In this document: positions 45,963 to 61,374 of the stretch, one piece after another
How positions within the stretch are numbered: the stretch's first letter is position 1
Layout of the letters: every line of letters begins with the position of its first letter
From: Planoprotostelium fungivorum
Lineage: Eukaryota > Evosea > Variosea > Cavosteliida > Cavosteliaceae
Direction of reading: 5' to 3'
Assembly: GCA_003024175.1 (NCBI GenBank)
Contig: MDYQ01000121.1
Location: 248,001 to 312,000, forward strand
Length of the DNA: 64,000 bases
Notes under the pieces: model-generated
What the model was told of the DNA's origin: nothing
The model's input: only the letters and a program-made list of their open reading frames with translations
Databases searched by the model: none
Made by a program: the position numbers and the translations under genes

Positions 45963-48900
45963 ATGAAGACACTCTCTAGGACGGTCATCGACTGGTTTAG
46001 CGTATCAATTCTATACCACTCTGAGCTAAACCGTGCTAATTCCAATGGAGAGGCCATCTCGGCCAATCGGTCTGGAAGGAGGGCCAGCGATCCAGTAGCA
46101 GCTGTTGGCTCTTCTCAATACAAAGGATTTGCAGAATCAGTCAGGTACATGCCAACTGAATTGCAGGGTGAAATCATCTTCACCATGCTCCACCAGTGGA
46201 ATCGGCTGACATGTGATGTCCTCCGTATGTTCACTTTCTTTGGCACGTCCCTGACGACACTGGATCTGAAAGGGTGCGATGTGAACGTGTGTTCATTCGA
46301 TGGCTGACGTCAGTGCAGAGCCGCTTGCACGGGAGATAACGAGTTCTCCTCCATCGTTTCTTCTCTGGGAGATCAGCTGGAACATCTGTCATTGGAAGAT
46401 TGCCTGGGCCTGACCGATGCCAGCATCATCCAGATGTCCAAGAAGATCACTCATCTCAAATACCTCAATCTATCTGGCACAAATCTCCAAGACAAGGCAG
46501 TGTGAGCCTTCACATCTCTCATCCTCCTCCAATGCAACTGACATCACCAAAGTCAGTTCATGTTGTCCGCTTCTGGAGGCCTCCACTACTTACACTTGAA
46601 CCGCTGCCTCTCCATATCTGACGACTTCTTGGGCGGTAAAGAACTGCCCGAGCTGCTCGTCTTATCACTCGACGGTTGCGCTCAGCTGACATCCTCTCAT
46701 CGTATCGGAGTCTTATGCACTGGCCTGCAGAGGTGATTTCACGATCGTCATCATAATGTCGACGCTCTCCAGGTTAAGTCTCAGGCGATGTGTGGGAATC
46801 AGCGACGTGAGAAGGATAACGGAGCAATGTAAAGAACTGAGGGTAAATATCGATTTTTTACACGGATTTTGTTCTGATGGAACGACAGTCGTTGGATTTA
46901 GGTGTCACCCTCCTAGGAGATCTGGTCGATATCGCGGAGAATTGCAAGGGACTGATCGAGCTCGTTGTAGATGAATGTCCACCGGTGAATAACACATCGA
47001 TGATGGCCTTGTTCCCTCCCGCCTCTCTACCTCAGAACCCCTGCACGGCGTGAGTGGTGGTCGACAAACGTATTGTCGACATTCTTTAGCAACAAATTGG
47101 AGAGGCTCAATTTCACCGGCAAAGAAGGAAACGACGACGTCACTTTCTTAGAGATCTGTGACATGGTAATTCACCATTTTATTTCATCTTATTCGTCTCG
47201 TGAGATTGAACGTATAACAGCTGACGGCACACTGTCACGAATTGAGAGAATTACAAATCGATGGAGTGCAGCTGTCAGACACTTGTGAATATTTCGACGT
47301 CATAGAACGACTGAAACCTCTCCTCTCTCGTCTCAGGTGAACAAAATCTTACAGGCAAAGTCATTGATATCGTGCAGCTCGTTCAGTCTTCACGTCAACA
47401 TGAAGAACGAATGGGAGAGCGAATTGTTACTGTCTGACCCGTGGAATTTTCAGATGGAATTCATGGAAGAATTGGATGTGAGTGAGTGATTGTGGGTTGT
47501 GGAGACGAATCGTTGTAGATCGGATTGTTTCACTGGAATTGTCTCGAAAATCTGGCGAGCAACGCACCCCTACTGAGGAAGCTGCACATCCAGACTCTCA
47601 TCGTACAATTCCCCGAAGAATTAACCGAGGGAGAGACGGTGACCATCTACACAGTTGTAGATAGATCTGATCTTCTTCCAGTTTTCACTCAATTTTCCTG
47701 AATTCGGAGAATTAGAGGAGGTCAAATTGAGTCTCCACAAAGAGAAGTCGGGCGATACAGAGCCGAGTGAGAAATTCTAGGAAAATATTCCGCCTAATTC
47801 GATTTCAGAGAGCAGTCTGACCATCGAATCGAACATTCTGCGAAAGTTATCCCTCACCGACGTGGAGTCCACGTCTCTCGTTGTAGATCTACCTTTCTTG
47901 GAATATCTGTACATAAACAACGTTTACCCCGACAACTACCAGATCGAAGGCCTGGGAAAGATCGAGGAAATTTCAGGTGATACGATGACGATATTTCGAT
48001 CACTGATGATATTCAGTCGACAATAAATTCAACGCGGACATGCTAGAAGATGTGAGAGGATTGAAATTTCATGCAATTTCTAACGCGAATAGATCATCAC
48101 ACGATCAGCCACCACCTTGACGTCCGTCATTGTAGATTGCGGCGGCCTGTCCGGAGTCTATTTCGACAAAGCTTTTGCCAACAGCTTACAATCCGCCACG
48201 CAATTGAGGACTCTCAAGATGCTCGGCAGAGACAAACAACACAGCGACCAGGTAGACACTGCCAATCTCGATTCACGACTCTTCCTGACACCGTCAGCTC
48301 TTCTTAGACATTCGAAATAATAACAAGGCCCTGCAATATTTAGAGTTACAGAGTACTTATGGCTGTAAGTCAGAGGTAATCAACGCCTTCTTGACGAACG
48401 AGCCGCTGTCGCGGAATTCGAATCCGAAACTACTGACAGATATGACGTCAGCGTGGACGAGCCCACTGAGGAGGTGATGATGGACTTCGCTGAGATGGTG
48501 GAGATTAACTCGTTGTAGTTTGAAGATCGAGAGGGCGGTCAGGCTGAAGCAGGTGCAAGTTCCGGCGGGAAATCTGAGTCCCAATCTGCAAACTTTGAGT
48601 TTGGAACAGTGTCCCAATCTGTCCCAATTCACGATCGAGGGTAATGATTTTTGTCTTCTCGTCACTCATCGTTCAATCAGGTAACCGCAAGAAGTCCAAA
48701 AATAACGAAACAACTCTGCTGAGTCAGGTGAGAGACATCATCTCTGTCGATCACATCATGATCGTCTTTCAGATCAGTCTGACGGGTTGTGTGTCTCTCT
48801 CCTCTGTGGACATCGATTGCAACAGCTTACTCTCTCTCAAACTTGACACTTGTGAGAAACTCAAGTCGCTGCGTCTGAGGTGATCGTTCACCTCTTCATC

Positions 48901-49156
48901 GCGTACCTCACACAGCTATAGATGTCCGAAACTGCGTCACCTCAGCTTGAACAACTCTTCTGGAGTTTCAGAGGCAGATCTTCTGGAAATCATCACGCAA
49001 AATCCACAACTGCAGTATTTGGGCGTCAGAGGCCATCACTGCACACAATCCAACAATCCAGAGATGATCAACGCGGCGAAGAAGAACAAAGGGTTAACAC
49101 TCGACCGTGGAAAGATTGCAGAACCTCAGAGGTTTCCAAAGAGGTCCACACGATGA
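45963..49156 (+). CDS. Leucine-rich-repeat protein, AMN1/F-box-LRR type
   Basis: From ATG 45963 (MKTLSRTVIDWFSVSILYHS) a region resembling a degenerate F-box entry (YMPTELQGEIIFTMLHQWNR) leads to many LRRs with the cysteine-containing consensus. Examples are LTTLDLKGCDVN, LEHLSLEDCLGLTDASIIQM, LKYLNLSGTNLQD, LHYLHLNRCLSISDDFLGG, LLVLSLDGCAQLTSSHRIGV and RLSLRRCVGISDVRRITEQC. The C-terminal LRRs (ISLTGCVSLSSVDIDCNSLL; LKLDTCEKLKSLRLR; GVSEADLLEIITQNPQLQYL) end before a charged tail PKRSTR. LRR proteins of this sort recognise partners, often as SCF ubiquitin-ligase receptors, but the partner is unknown. Over 15 short introns are used. The gene holds four copies of CGTTGTAG, at 46963, 47511, 47879 and 48511: two coding and two exact 3' splice sites. 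Confidence 0.8.
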
Positions 49157-49199
49157 GGATGGAGACATGAGATGTTTTGTCGAGATGAGATCTCATCTA

Positions 49200-50042
49200 T
49201 TAAAACGGTTGGACCATGTCTTTTCGAATGACCTTGGACGTGTCGTCGTCTCTCTTTCCCTCGACTACGTCCTTGATGAAATGACCTCCGATGGATGGGT
49301 CGAGAGCTCCCATCTTCTTCAAGGCTTCTGGGTTGCCACCGAGACCGGTAGCCAAGAGTCCAGGCGAGATGGTGAACACTTTGACACCATCATTCTTCAA
49401 TGTCTTTGTCCATTCGAGAGCGACCATGTTCAGACCGGTTTTGCTGCTTCGGTAGGCCGTGAATGAGGGACCCGATTTGGGCCAGCCGGCTGGTGGAGGG
49501 ACAGATCTTGGGTGACTGAAGTTGGCAGCCTCTGTGAGAGAAGACAGGCCACTGGTGACGAAAATGAGACGAGGGGTCGATGATTTGAGAAGCAATGGCA
49601 CGAAGGTGTGGGTGAGAATGTGAGTTCCAGTGACGTTCGTATCCCAAGCCTGGTTGAAGCACTCCCGAACGCTGATCTTTCCTTCCACTAAGGCCTGATC
49701 GAAAGATGCACCTGATCGCTGTCATAAGATGGATCGTGTGTGAGACTCAGAATCACCTGCGTTATTGATGAGAACGTCCAAATGACCTGTCTTGGAGGAG
49801 ATCGCATCGAATGCCTGTGAGATGGAATCATCGCTGGACACATCGACTTGGACGGGAGTGATGTTCGATCGACTGTCGCTCGATAGAGCTTTGACTGTTT
49901 TGATTGCCTCTTCCGCCTTCTCCAAACTGCGACTGCCCAAGAAGATCTCATACGGTGTCGCTGACGTGTAGAGCGCCTTGACGACCTCCAATCCTAATCC
50001 AGTGTTGGCTCCCGTGACGAAGACTCTGCTCTGCTCGCTCAT
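49200..50042 (-). CDS. Short-chain dehydrogenase/reductase
   Basis: This is a Rossmann-fold NAD(P)-dependent oxidoreductase of the classical SDR family. The start SRVFVTGANTGLGLEVVKAL carries TGxxxGLG. DVSSDDSISQAFDAI and LDVLINNAG follow, then an intron, then TNVTGTHILTHTFVPLLLKS, LIFVTSGLSS and FTAYRSSKTGLNMVALEWTK, with the catalytic YxxxK. The end is VFTISPGLLATGLGGNPEAL and KDMVQPF. Length is about 265 residues, as usual. The substrate is not predictable. It may act on small carbonyls as in the NAD(P)-binding carbonyl-reductase-like group of fungi. It lies convergent to the LRR gene, 43 bases away. Confidence 0.93.
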
Positions 50043-50390
50043 TGTGTAGTTGTGTGTGATATGACAACATCGAATGTCCTATTACCCTCGGCCCTCCGAT
50101 GTGCGGTCCTCCGATACGGTATATCATCCGCGGGACTTGTAATACCTATTTGTCCGAACCGTGCAAGCGACATGTGGAACTTATCAGCTTATCGTGCAAC
50201 CGTAGTATATTCGTATTGGTAGTTCTTTCTACTGCCCAACGATCACAAGCGGAAGACGTCAGCCGTATAGCTGTATAGAAGAACAAGTACATCCTTTATT
50301 TGTGAGAGATCACAACTAATGTCAAACGACATGCAGATGCATCTTTGTGTGATGTCATCCTTATAGATCTATACGGCAGACTGTCTACAT
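50043..50390. other. Intergenic, nothing recognised
   Basis: It contains the SDR promoter and the 3' region of the mannosidase. Confidence 0.35.
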
Positions 50391-53288
<2,898 letters not shown>

Positions 53289-53307
53289 CTCGATAGAGCT
53301 GCTGGTG
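53289..53307. promoter_or_regulatory. 19-base gap between divergent start codons
   Basis: The mannosidase ATG (53286-53288, minus) and the SPINDLY-like ATG (53308-53310, plus) are head-to-head. If both starts are right, each gene's promoter must lie in or beyond the other's 5' coding part. Confidence 0.5.
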
Positions 53308-56300
53308 ATGATGTCCAAGGCGGCCGAAGAAAAATCATTCCAGGAAATTTCTCATGCTTCTGCACCACCTAAGCAAGGAAACAGATCAGAGAAGAACTTC
53401 CCGCCATTGTATTAGACAGACACCATCAGGAGAATATTCTAGACGCACGAGAGAACAAGTTTTTGATGGTGAGTGCTGTTGATCGATGTCTTACGATGGA
53501 GGATATACAAGGATGTTAGCTTGGTCCTCGAACATCAGGTTGATTCTGATTCCATCTTACAGTGGTCATGCAAGTTGGTATTACTTCTGACAGATTGAAA
53601 TTAGCACAGGTGATGATTCAGTTGTTTTCTAATGCATCTGAATGTCACACAGCTATTATTATCTGGTGGAAGAAACGAAGAAGCTCTGACGATCTATGAG
53701 AAGATCATTTCCACCGATCCTCTCTGTATCGATGCCATCACTGGTCGAGGAGGTTGTCTGTGGAACTTGGGAAAGAAGAATGGTGAACGATCCCATTCGA
53801 CACCGGATGATTGACACCGTTTCATAGAGGCCGTTCAGTGTTATATGACCGTCCTCACCAACGATCCAGATCATGTCATCGCCCTCTACGGTCTGGCACT
53901 CGCTCATTATGATTGTAGACAATTCATCCAGATGGTGATCTAGATCATCCCATTTCACATCTTCTGATCAGATGAACTACAGATCACCCTCTTAGAGAGA
54001 GCTCATCACTGCCTGTACAAACTTCCAGCCGATTCTGACTACCGAAACAAAATTACGCTTCTTTACGTACAAGCCATCACCGACTACGGCACTCAACTCA
54101 AAATGGAGGGAAATCGAGAGGCCGGTCAGTACATGAAATTTCACCGATATTCCCGTGAAAACTCATCGAAAGTTCAGCCATCTCTCACTACACGAAGGCC
54201 ATACAGTTGTACCCCAATCACGCTCCCACCTTCTACAATTCGGGTGTGCTGTGCAGTGACATGGGCAGATTAGACGAAGCTCTGACGTACTACAACCGGG
54301 CAATCATGATCGATCCCTACTGCGCCGAGGCCCACTGCAACATCGGTTTCGTGGAAAAATCGCGCGGGAATAATCTCGCGGCGATCGAGCATTATGCAAG
54401 AGCCATACGAGTTCGGCCGAATTACGACATTGCACTTCACAACATGGCCGTAGCGATGTCAGATCTGGGAACTGAAATGAAAAACCGAGGAGACGTAAAG
54501 GTGAATTTCATCGAAATGAAACGGTCACATTACAATGAAACCGTGTCTCACGGTAACAGGGAGGCATTTCGAAATACAAGGAGGCCATACATTATGACGT
54601 GAGATACTCACCTGCCTATTATAATCTGGGTGTGGCTTACACTCAATTGGGTAAGAGCAACAAGGCCAAGGTGTGAAGACGTCATCATTCTTCATCCAAC
54701 ATATTACCAGCACATGTATGAGCTGGCGATCAGCTTCAATCCAACGTACGCAGAAGCTCACAACAACTTGGGAGTATTATACGAGAGGAAGGGCAATGTA
54801 GAGAAGGCATTACAATGCTACCGAGTGGCTGTCAGCAGTAATCCTCAGTTCATTCAGCCACTGAATAACATTGGAGTCATATTCACTGCCCAAGGAAAAG
54901 TGAGGACGATTTCATCTGACGAATATAAAACCAAGTTTATTCGATTTGAATGATTCACCCTGCGCAGGTGGATGAGGCTATTGTCAATCTGATGGCTGTC
55001 ATCGAAGCGAAGCCAGAGTACAGTGAAACGTACAACAATTTGGGTGTGCTGTACAGAGATCTGGGTGACATCCCACAATCCATCAGCAACTACGACAAGT
55101 GTCTCCAAGTCAATCCATCCGCACCGAATGCAGCGCAGAACCGTCTCTTGTCCATGAACTGTGAGTTCACTTCCCGCCAAAATTTTCCCGCCACATTTTC
55201 CCGCCGAAATGTAACATTCGGAATCAGATTCGGACACACTCACCGTGGAAGAAGTGCAGAGAGCTCACTTTCATTGGGGCTCGACAGTTTGCCCCAAGCT
55301 ACCACCACGCCCGAACCGGCGCGTTGTAGACGGACGAGCCATCCGAGTGGGCTATATCAGCCCCGATTTTTTCACGCATTCCGTCTCTTACTTTATCGAA
55401 TCTCTCTTGTCCAATCACAACAATAAGGAATGCACGGCCGTATGGTGAGTCCATCTACATCGAGTACATCTCCATCGAACACTGAAGCCAGTACGGAGAA
55501 ATAAGGAAAAATGTGAAGAGGAGTAGAAGGCTGAAGAGTATACAGTTATTCGAACGCCCACATAGAAGACGCGAGAACCATCGAATTAAGGAAGATGGTG
55601 AAAGAGTGGAGAAATGTCAACGGAATCTCTGCACAAGAGGTGATAGCAAATCCAAAGGAGAATGACATGTTGAAATAAGCTGAATGAGAAAAGGTGTGTA
55701 AGATGATTGTAGACGATGACATCGATGTTCTCGTTGAACTGGCCGGTCACACTGCGGGAAATCGCATGGATGTCATCAATTTACGTCCCTGTGCCATACA
55801 GATGACCTATTTGGGCTATCCAAATACAACGGGGCACCCTTGCATGGACTACCGCATGACCGACGAGGTAGAGATATCATTTTTATTATTTTTGGTTCGT
55901 TGTAGATTGATGGAGTCAGGTCTGCGATCCCCACCACACGACGCAAAAATTCTCGGAAAAATTGTTGAGGATTCCTGGAAGTTTCTTGTGCTACACCCCA
56001 CCCAAACAGGCCCCTCTCATATCCTCACGAAATTTCCCCATGTTATCGAAATCTCCTTGACTTTTCTACGTCTCTCCAGCCCCCCACCTTCACAACGGTT
56101 ACGTCACCTTCGGCTCCTTCAACAACTTGGCCAAAATCACAGATTCAGTCATCTCCCTGTGGTCCAAAGTCTTGATCGCAGTACCCCACTCGGTAAGAGG
56201 ATGATGTCATGATGACGAATGATGACGTCATCACGCAGAGATTGGTGGTCAAGTGTAAGCCATTCGTCAGTCAATCCGTTCGCGCCAGATTTTTGGCTCG

Positions 56301-57042
56301 CTTTGCAGTTCACGGGATCGATCCTTTTCGGTGAATGTTCTTCGAATCGAAATTTCCATCGATTCTCATACGTCGTGAAGTTTCGATACGAGACGGGCAG
56401 GGGTTTTATTTCATTTTAATTGTTTTTACAGGATAGACATGATGGGGTTGACATCACTGACTGAAGATCACCTGAGGAGTTATCGATTGATGGATGTCAG
56501 TCTGGATACGTTTCCCTACGCTGGTACTACCACTACCTGCGAAGCATTGTACATGGGTGTACCCGTACTCACTCTCACGGGAAAGGTAAGACATGAAGTC
56601 AGACCACGATCACATCACATCTCATGATCACATCTCATGATCACATCACATCTCCAACATCACATCTCATGATCACATCACATCTCAAACATCACATGAC
56701 ATGACGAGATGATTGCATAAGGGATGTTGAACGAAACGACAGACACACGCACAGAATGTATCAGCGTCCATACTGAAGGCCGTGGGCTGCGATCGATTCA
56801 TCTGCGACACAGACATCTCCTTCGTGGAGGCTGCAAAGTCCATCTGCGAGGACCTCGTCGATCTACAACGAGTCCGCGCTTCCCTGAGGGCCCAGATGCA
56901 GTCTTCACCCCTGTGCGACGCACCGAATTTTACGAGAAAAGTCGAAGAAATGTACAGGAAAATCTGTACGGAGGAAGCAGAGGAGGACGAGAGGATCACT
57001 CTACAACGAGACACGAAGGGCTCGACGACGGGCGCGTTGTAG
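53308..57042 (+). CDS. TPR O-glycosyltransferase, SPINDLY/OGT family (GT41)
   Basis: Plant SPINDLY is a nucleocytoplasmic protein O-fucosyltransferase, and animal OGT adds O-GlcNAc. The N-terminal half is a TPR superhelix of at least nine repeats, for example QLLLSGGRNEEALTIYEKII, YNSGVLCSDMGRLDEALTYY, YAEAHNNLGVLYERKGNVEK and YSETYNNLGVLYRDLGDIPQ. The catalytic half shows IRVGYISPDFFTHSVSYFIE, VLVELAGHTAGNRMDVINLR, PCAIQMTYLGYPNTTGHPCM, TFGSFNNLAKITDSVISLWS and DVSLDTFPYAGTTTTCEALY. MGVPVLTLTGK follows, a typical nucleotide-sugar site. TPR-plus-GT41 with the SPY-like YLGYPNTTG is good support. The start codon is uncertain, because the first exon changes frame before IVLDRHHQENILDARENKFL. The stop codon (57040-57042) sits inside a CGTTGTAG copy. 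Confidence 0.93.
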
Positions 57043-57069
57043 TGAGACGAATAAATTTTCGAGCGATTT

Positions 57070-58560
57070 TTATCTTTCTTCGAGGGGAACGAGGCCGCCG
57101 CGGTTCTTCTCTTCGTCGTCGTCGTCTTCGTCGATTCTCTGAATGAATCTCTGTGGTCATCGTATCAATACATCTCTCTCTCCAATTTGTGCCGTGATAA
57201 TGATGTGATGTGATGATGTGATACGATGAACTGATGTGATGATAAACTGTGATGATGATCACCTGCTGTTGACTTTCGTTCGCCTTCTTCTGGTGGCGAT
57301 ATACGAAATAGACCGCACCCGCCAGTGCCAATACCAACAGAATGGCCACCAAGAAGGCTATGAATACGAACAACTGCATCCTTCAGATTCTACCTCCTCT
57401 CTCCCCTCACCTTGTTCGAAGTCTGCACCATCGGCACGTTCAGATCTGCCAGAAGAATGAACGACATATACTCGATTTCAAGTCATCTCACCGAACGAAT
57501 AAGACCAGTACAAGTGTCTGTGGCTTAGATTCAGCCTCGGTAGGGTCATGTCGATGTCTAAAACGGGTGGAAAATATCGTTCTATGGAATAATCGAAATC
57601 CGCGTTGTAGAGCGTGCCGTTGCCCCCCGTCAGGGAGAGATCTACGTCGGAGATACGTACGTATTCGGATACGTACATGTCGTTCGTATACATGAAGTTT
57701 ACGCCCCGTGATCTTTTCGTGAGGGGGTTGTCTAACGATCTAACGTCTAAAACGCTGATGTCCGCGACAGATACGACGGAAAAGTGTAAGCTATGGTGTT
57801 TCAGAGGATGATGTCGCACGTGCATCACGGTGACGATGTCGGGTGATGATGATCACCTGGCGTTGGTGGCTTGAGTGACCCAGTTGTACGCAGTCATCTC
57901 ACAGAGAATACTGTATGGATGGAATTGAATGGTATCATTCCAAGAGCCGTCCAGTGTGGTGGCGTTGTACAGCATGCTGTAAGAGATTTTGATCTGGGTC
58001 TTGCCTGCGGTACCTTTTCACTTTCATCAGAAATTTGACATCGATCCGCATGCTGAAACAGACTCTATGAACTCGATCGTGAGAGGTAAATGTGATCACC
58101 ATTCATCCCAGCTGGCAAAAATTCAGACGGTTCGAATTCGCTCTCGAACGTGACAGTGTCGGCCATGGTTGCATTGAGACCGAGACGAGGCTCTCTGAGA
58201 TAGTCGTGCTGACAAGTCGTATTGAATCGAAGTCTACTGAAGGGAAATCCCCAAATCTCTCCGTTCGAATCAACTTCGCCTGAGTTCGTCCTCAGATCGC
58301 GTTTGATGGTGATGTGATCATTTTGACTCACTGATGCGACCGTATTGCACACTGATATACCAATATTGTGTGTCAGGTATACTGGCGTTCGTTAGCACCC
58401 ATTCTGGGTGATCTCTGTCGAAATACAGCGTCGTGTCATTGAATGGTGTCGTCAGTGTGATGTCAGTGCTGTTCTTGTCGCATATCAAGAGAGACAGACA
58501 TGATTGGATGGTAAGAGTGAAGAATAGAAAGAGAGCCCACGGTCTCCATCTGTTTGTCAT
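57070..58560 (-). CDS. Type I membrane glycoprotein of unknown function
   Basis: The ATG at 58560 gives a clear signal peptide (RPWALFLFFTLTIQSCLSLL). An ectodomain of about 300 residues follows, rich in N-glycosylation sequons (NST, NDT, NAS, NTT, NAT) with a few Cys: TTPFNDTTLYFDRDHPEWVL, YWYISVQYG, EIWGFPFSRLRFNTTCQHDY, SYSMLYNATTLDGSWNDTIQ and VDLSLTGGNGTLYNADFDYS. A transmembrane helix, LFVFIAFLVAILLVLALAGA, precedes a basic then acidic cytosolic tail (IDEDDDDEEKNRGGLVPLEE). No known domain is recognised. The overall form is that of a surface or vacuolar receptor. It converges with the SPINDLY-like gene, 27 bases away. Confidence 0.75.
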
Positions 58561-58692
58561 CTCTCCTTTCCTTGAATCAGCCTCCCGTCGCTCGTTGTAG
58601 TTGGAAAGGAAATTCGATTTTCTTCTTTTTATTTCGTTTCCTCACATCACACATCATCCCATGATGATGTTCCTTCACGTGCACTCCTCCCT

Positions 58693-60765
58693 CTAAAACT
58701 GCTGCTGTTGATTCGAATACATGAACTGGCTCTGTTGCTGTTGTTGTGCCTGCTGCTGCGCGGCCTGCTGTGCCTGCTGCTGTGCCTGTTGCTGAGCCTG
58801 CTGCTGAGCCTGTTGCTGTGCTTGCTGCTGTGCCTGTTGATGCTGCGTGAACATCCTCGCTTGATTCGAATAATTCGGAGCCTGCCCGAACGCTTGACCT
58901 CTCCCCTGCGCTCTCAACATCTGAGACGTGTCAACAACTACACGCCCTGTCCATACGGTACCTCTAATTGTGCCGCCGTCGCGTTCGGTGCCCTGTTGAC
59001 TGTCGGTTGACTTTGCCCCATTGGAGCCTGTCCCGGCCGCATGCCCACTGATTGAGTTAAAGAGGTCGATCGTTGCGTCTTACCTTGAGGTGCGGCCTGC
59101 GTGGTGTTCATCATCCCTCCGTTCTGTTGCTGCTGCTGAAGCTGCTGACGTTTCATCTGATGGCTGTCAGTTCGGGGGATTCCGAAGAAATTTCCTTTTT
59201 CCCGGGAAGGGAGGGGATTCCGAGGAAATTTTCACCTCATGCTGGTACTTGGATATGATATTCATGTAATTCAACATCTGCGTCTGCTGAGCTGTAAGAG
59301 GTTTGTGATCTCTGTGTGCAGTGAGAGCATCTTGCTTCTGCTGGTGGGTGAACTGCCTGGCAATATGTTACGGACTGGGCAGAAATGTGGACAGCTCACT
59401 GGAGGGCGATGTTGGCGTCGAGAACTTGCTTTGGGACCTGCTGATGGGGTGTGAGTCATCGAGGAAATTCCATCTACAACGCTCACCCGATTCATCATCT
59501 GTCTCTGCTGAGCGGCAGCGACTCCCGCTTGTGTGTTGCCAGGAGTAACTTGACCCTGTTTCTATCAATATCATCCTTCTCTTCAAGAGTGCAAGTTATA
59601 CATATCAATAGATTGAATATAGATAGGATAAATGTGTTCACCCTGCCCACGCCAGCACCAGGAGTAGAGCCAGCAGGTACAGCTCTCACGTTCAGATTCG
59701 AGTTCATTGCCATCTGTGATGAAAGTTGTGCCGCAGTATTTCCCGGCGGCAGACCCGGTGTGGCTCCCTGCGTTCCCGCTCAATTTGAAATTCAAATTTC
59801 GAATTCGCGTTCGCCGTCTTCGCTGACACACGAGAGAAATCGTGGAAAAATCTCACCATGGTGGGTCGCGTGGCAGTTGAGGTGAGCGTGGGCGACATCT
59901 GCTGCTGAGCGATTGTGGCTTGATGAGATTGAGCCAAGACTCTCTGTGCCGCGTTAGGCGCCTGTGAGGGGGTCAATTTCACGAGAGGTGAGGTCGATGA
60001 TCACCGCATTGCTGATGTTGACGGGAGATGAAGCTTTTGGGGGCTGTCTCACGCCCATGCCTGTGGACGTGGCCGACAGCATGGCCTTCAGGTGGTCGTG
60101 ATGGAGATCGATGGAGGGTGGTTCGACTTTCATGTTGGTTGGCATGACGAGTGACTCGACCTTCTTCTCGATCTAATGACGTGAGATGGGAGGCGATTTC
60201 AATGAGATGAGATGACATCACAATCCTGACTCACATCGTCACAGAGAGTGATGTAATCGTTGATACGTTCTACGAGGTTGGCGTTGTTCTGGTCTTGATA
60301 CTCGGATAACATCTGTTGTTCCTCTTCTTCCATTTCAGGCAGAACCTTCGTGCGAAGTAATTCTGGAACTGAAAGATCCATCAGAAGAAATTCCATTGTT
60401 TCGCAGAGAGCCGATTGTTCATCAACGCATATGTATGATACGATGATTTGTCACCGAAATGAGGCTGTGCAGGGTCTACGATTTTAGGTTGAACGACAAA
60501 ATGCATCAATCCCTTTCCAGCGTCGGTCAATAGAGCTTCGGCGAGATTATTAACTTGTCCGCTGATGACAGTGAATTGTTCCAAAACTTGAGGCCTTCAC
60601 AGACATCAATTCGAATGGACGTCTCATACGTTTGAAAGATGATCACCATTGCAAGTTAGGATTGGACTCCAATTTAGTCTGTAACTTCCTTATACGATTT
60701 CTGAGATCGTCTGCTCTGCTTCTGATCGTGTGTAAGGAATTGAGGTATGCATCATGCGCAGACAT
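58693..60765 (-). CDS. Mediator subunit 8 (MED8)-like protein with a Gln-rich tail
   Basis: MED8 belongs to the Mediator head module, linking activators to RNA polymerase II. The ATG at 60765 gives MSAHDAYLNSLHTIRSRADD. Next come the helix RLRNRIRKLQTKLESNPNLQ-type sequence, VLEQFTVISGQVNNLAEALL (LSGQLNTL-type), DAGKGLMHFVVQPKIVDPAQ and RLSAKQVPELLRTKVLPEME. EEEEQQMLSEYQ matches the LRTKPDPEVEEQE signature of MED8. The long C-terminus is low complexity: QRVLAQSHQATIAQQQMSPT, QGVTPGNTQAGVAAAQQRQM and GMRPGQAPMGQSQPTVNRAP, ending in polyglutamine/alanine (HQQAQQQAQQQAQQQ) and YSNQQQQF. One intron carries CGTTGTAGATGG just after its donor (59473). Confidence 0.85.
58732..58850. repeat. CTG/CAG trinucleotide-type repeat coding polyglutamine/alanine
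   Basis: Tandem TGCTGTGCCTGTTGCTG-type units encode (Q)n-A-Q-Q-Q runs at the C-terminus of the MED8-like protein. Confidence 0.85.
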
Positions 60766-61374
60766 CGTATCACATGTTTGACCCTCCGTGTTACTCGCGT
60801 TGTAGTGCTGGTAATTGTTCCATCCCAAATTTTCAGGAATATCTCCTCCCTGTACAGCAACACACACTATCCTAAGGACCACGCTTAATCCTCATCCTCC
60901 ATATTATCCATCGTGATGCGAATGATAGGAACGTTAAACATCACGATTCTGTTCGCTGATCAGACCTGACTCACACAGAGACACGCATAGATACAGGGTT
61001 TACACAGATCTACGATTGCTCTCCATCACCAAAGCCATCTGGAATACCAGCGACGTAGCCTCCGCCTCGGCAGATTTAGGCCTCGGAGTTTTTAACCAGA
61101 CCAAAGTGTTGAGACCGATTGGGGAGTTTCAGTTGCGGGAAACGACCATCATCAGCATCATCTTTTACTTTGTGCGCAGAAAACTACGCCCAAATACGGA
61201 ACCCACTTCTCATCTTGCATTCATCAACATCATTGAGAAGCTGTCAACCTCGTGGGTGTTTGGATGATATCGATATCACCATACATGATCAAAACGGAGG
61301 GAAACTCTCAGCGACATATAGAGGATCTTCTTTTTCTTCCGTTCGACCTCAGCTGACGAAATCATCAGGCACAG
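60766..61374. promoter_or_regulatory. Region between divergent MED8-like and SAGA-like genes
   Basis: Plus frames at 61016-61267 and 61119-61421 (FINIIEKLSTSWVFG; GGKLSATYRGSSFSSVRPQL) are open but unassigned. Some may be upstream exons of the next gene. One CGTTGTAG copy lies at 60798, next to the MED8 start. Confidence 0.35.

Noticed and set aside
45994-46037. Hairpin GGTTTAGC...GCTAAACC resembling a tRNA acceptor stem
   Set aside because: It lies in an LRR-gene exon with no T- or D-arm signature, so it is a chance inverted repeat.
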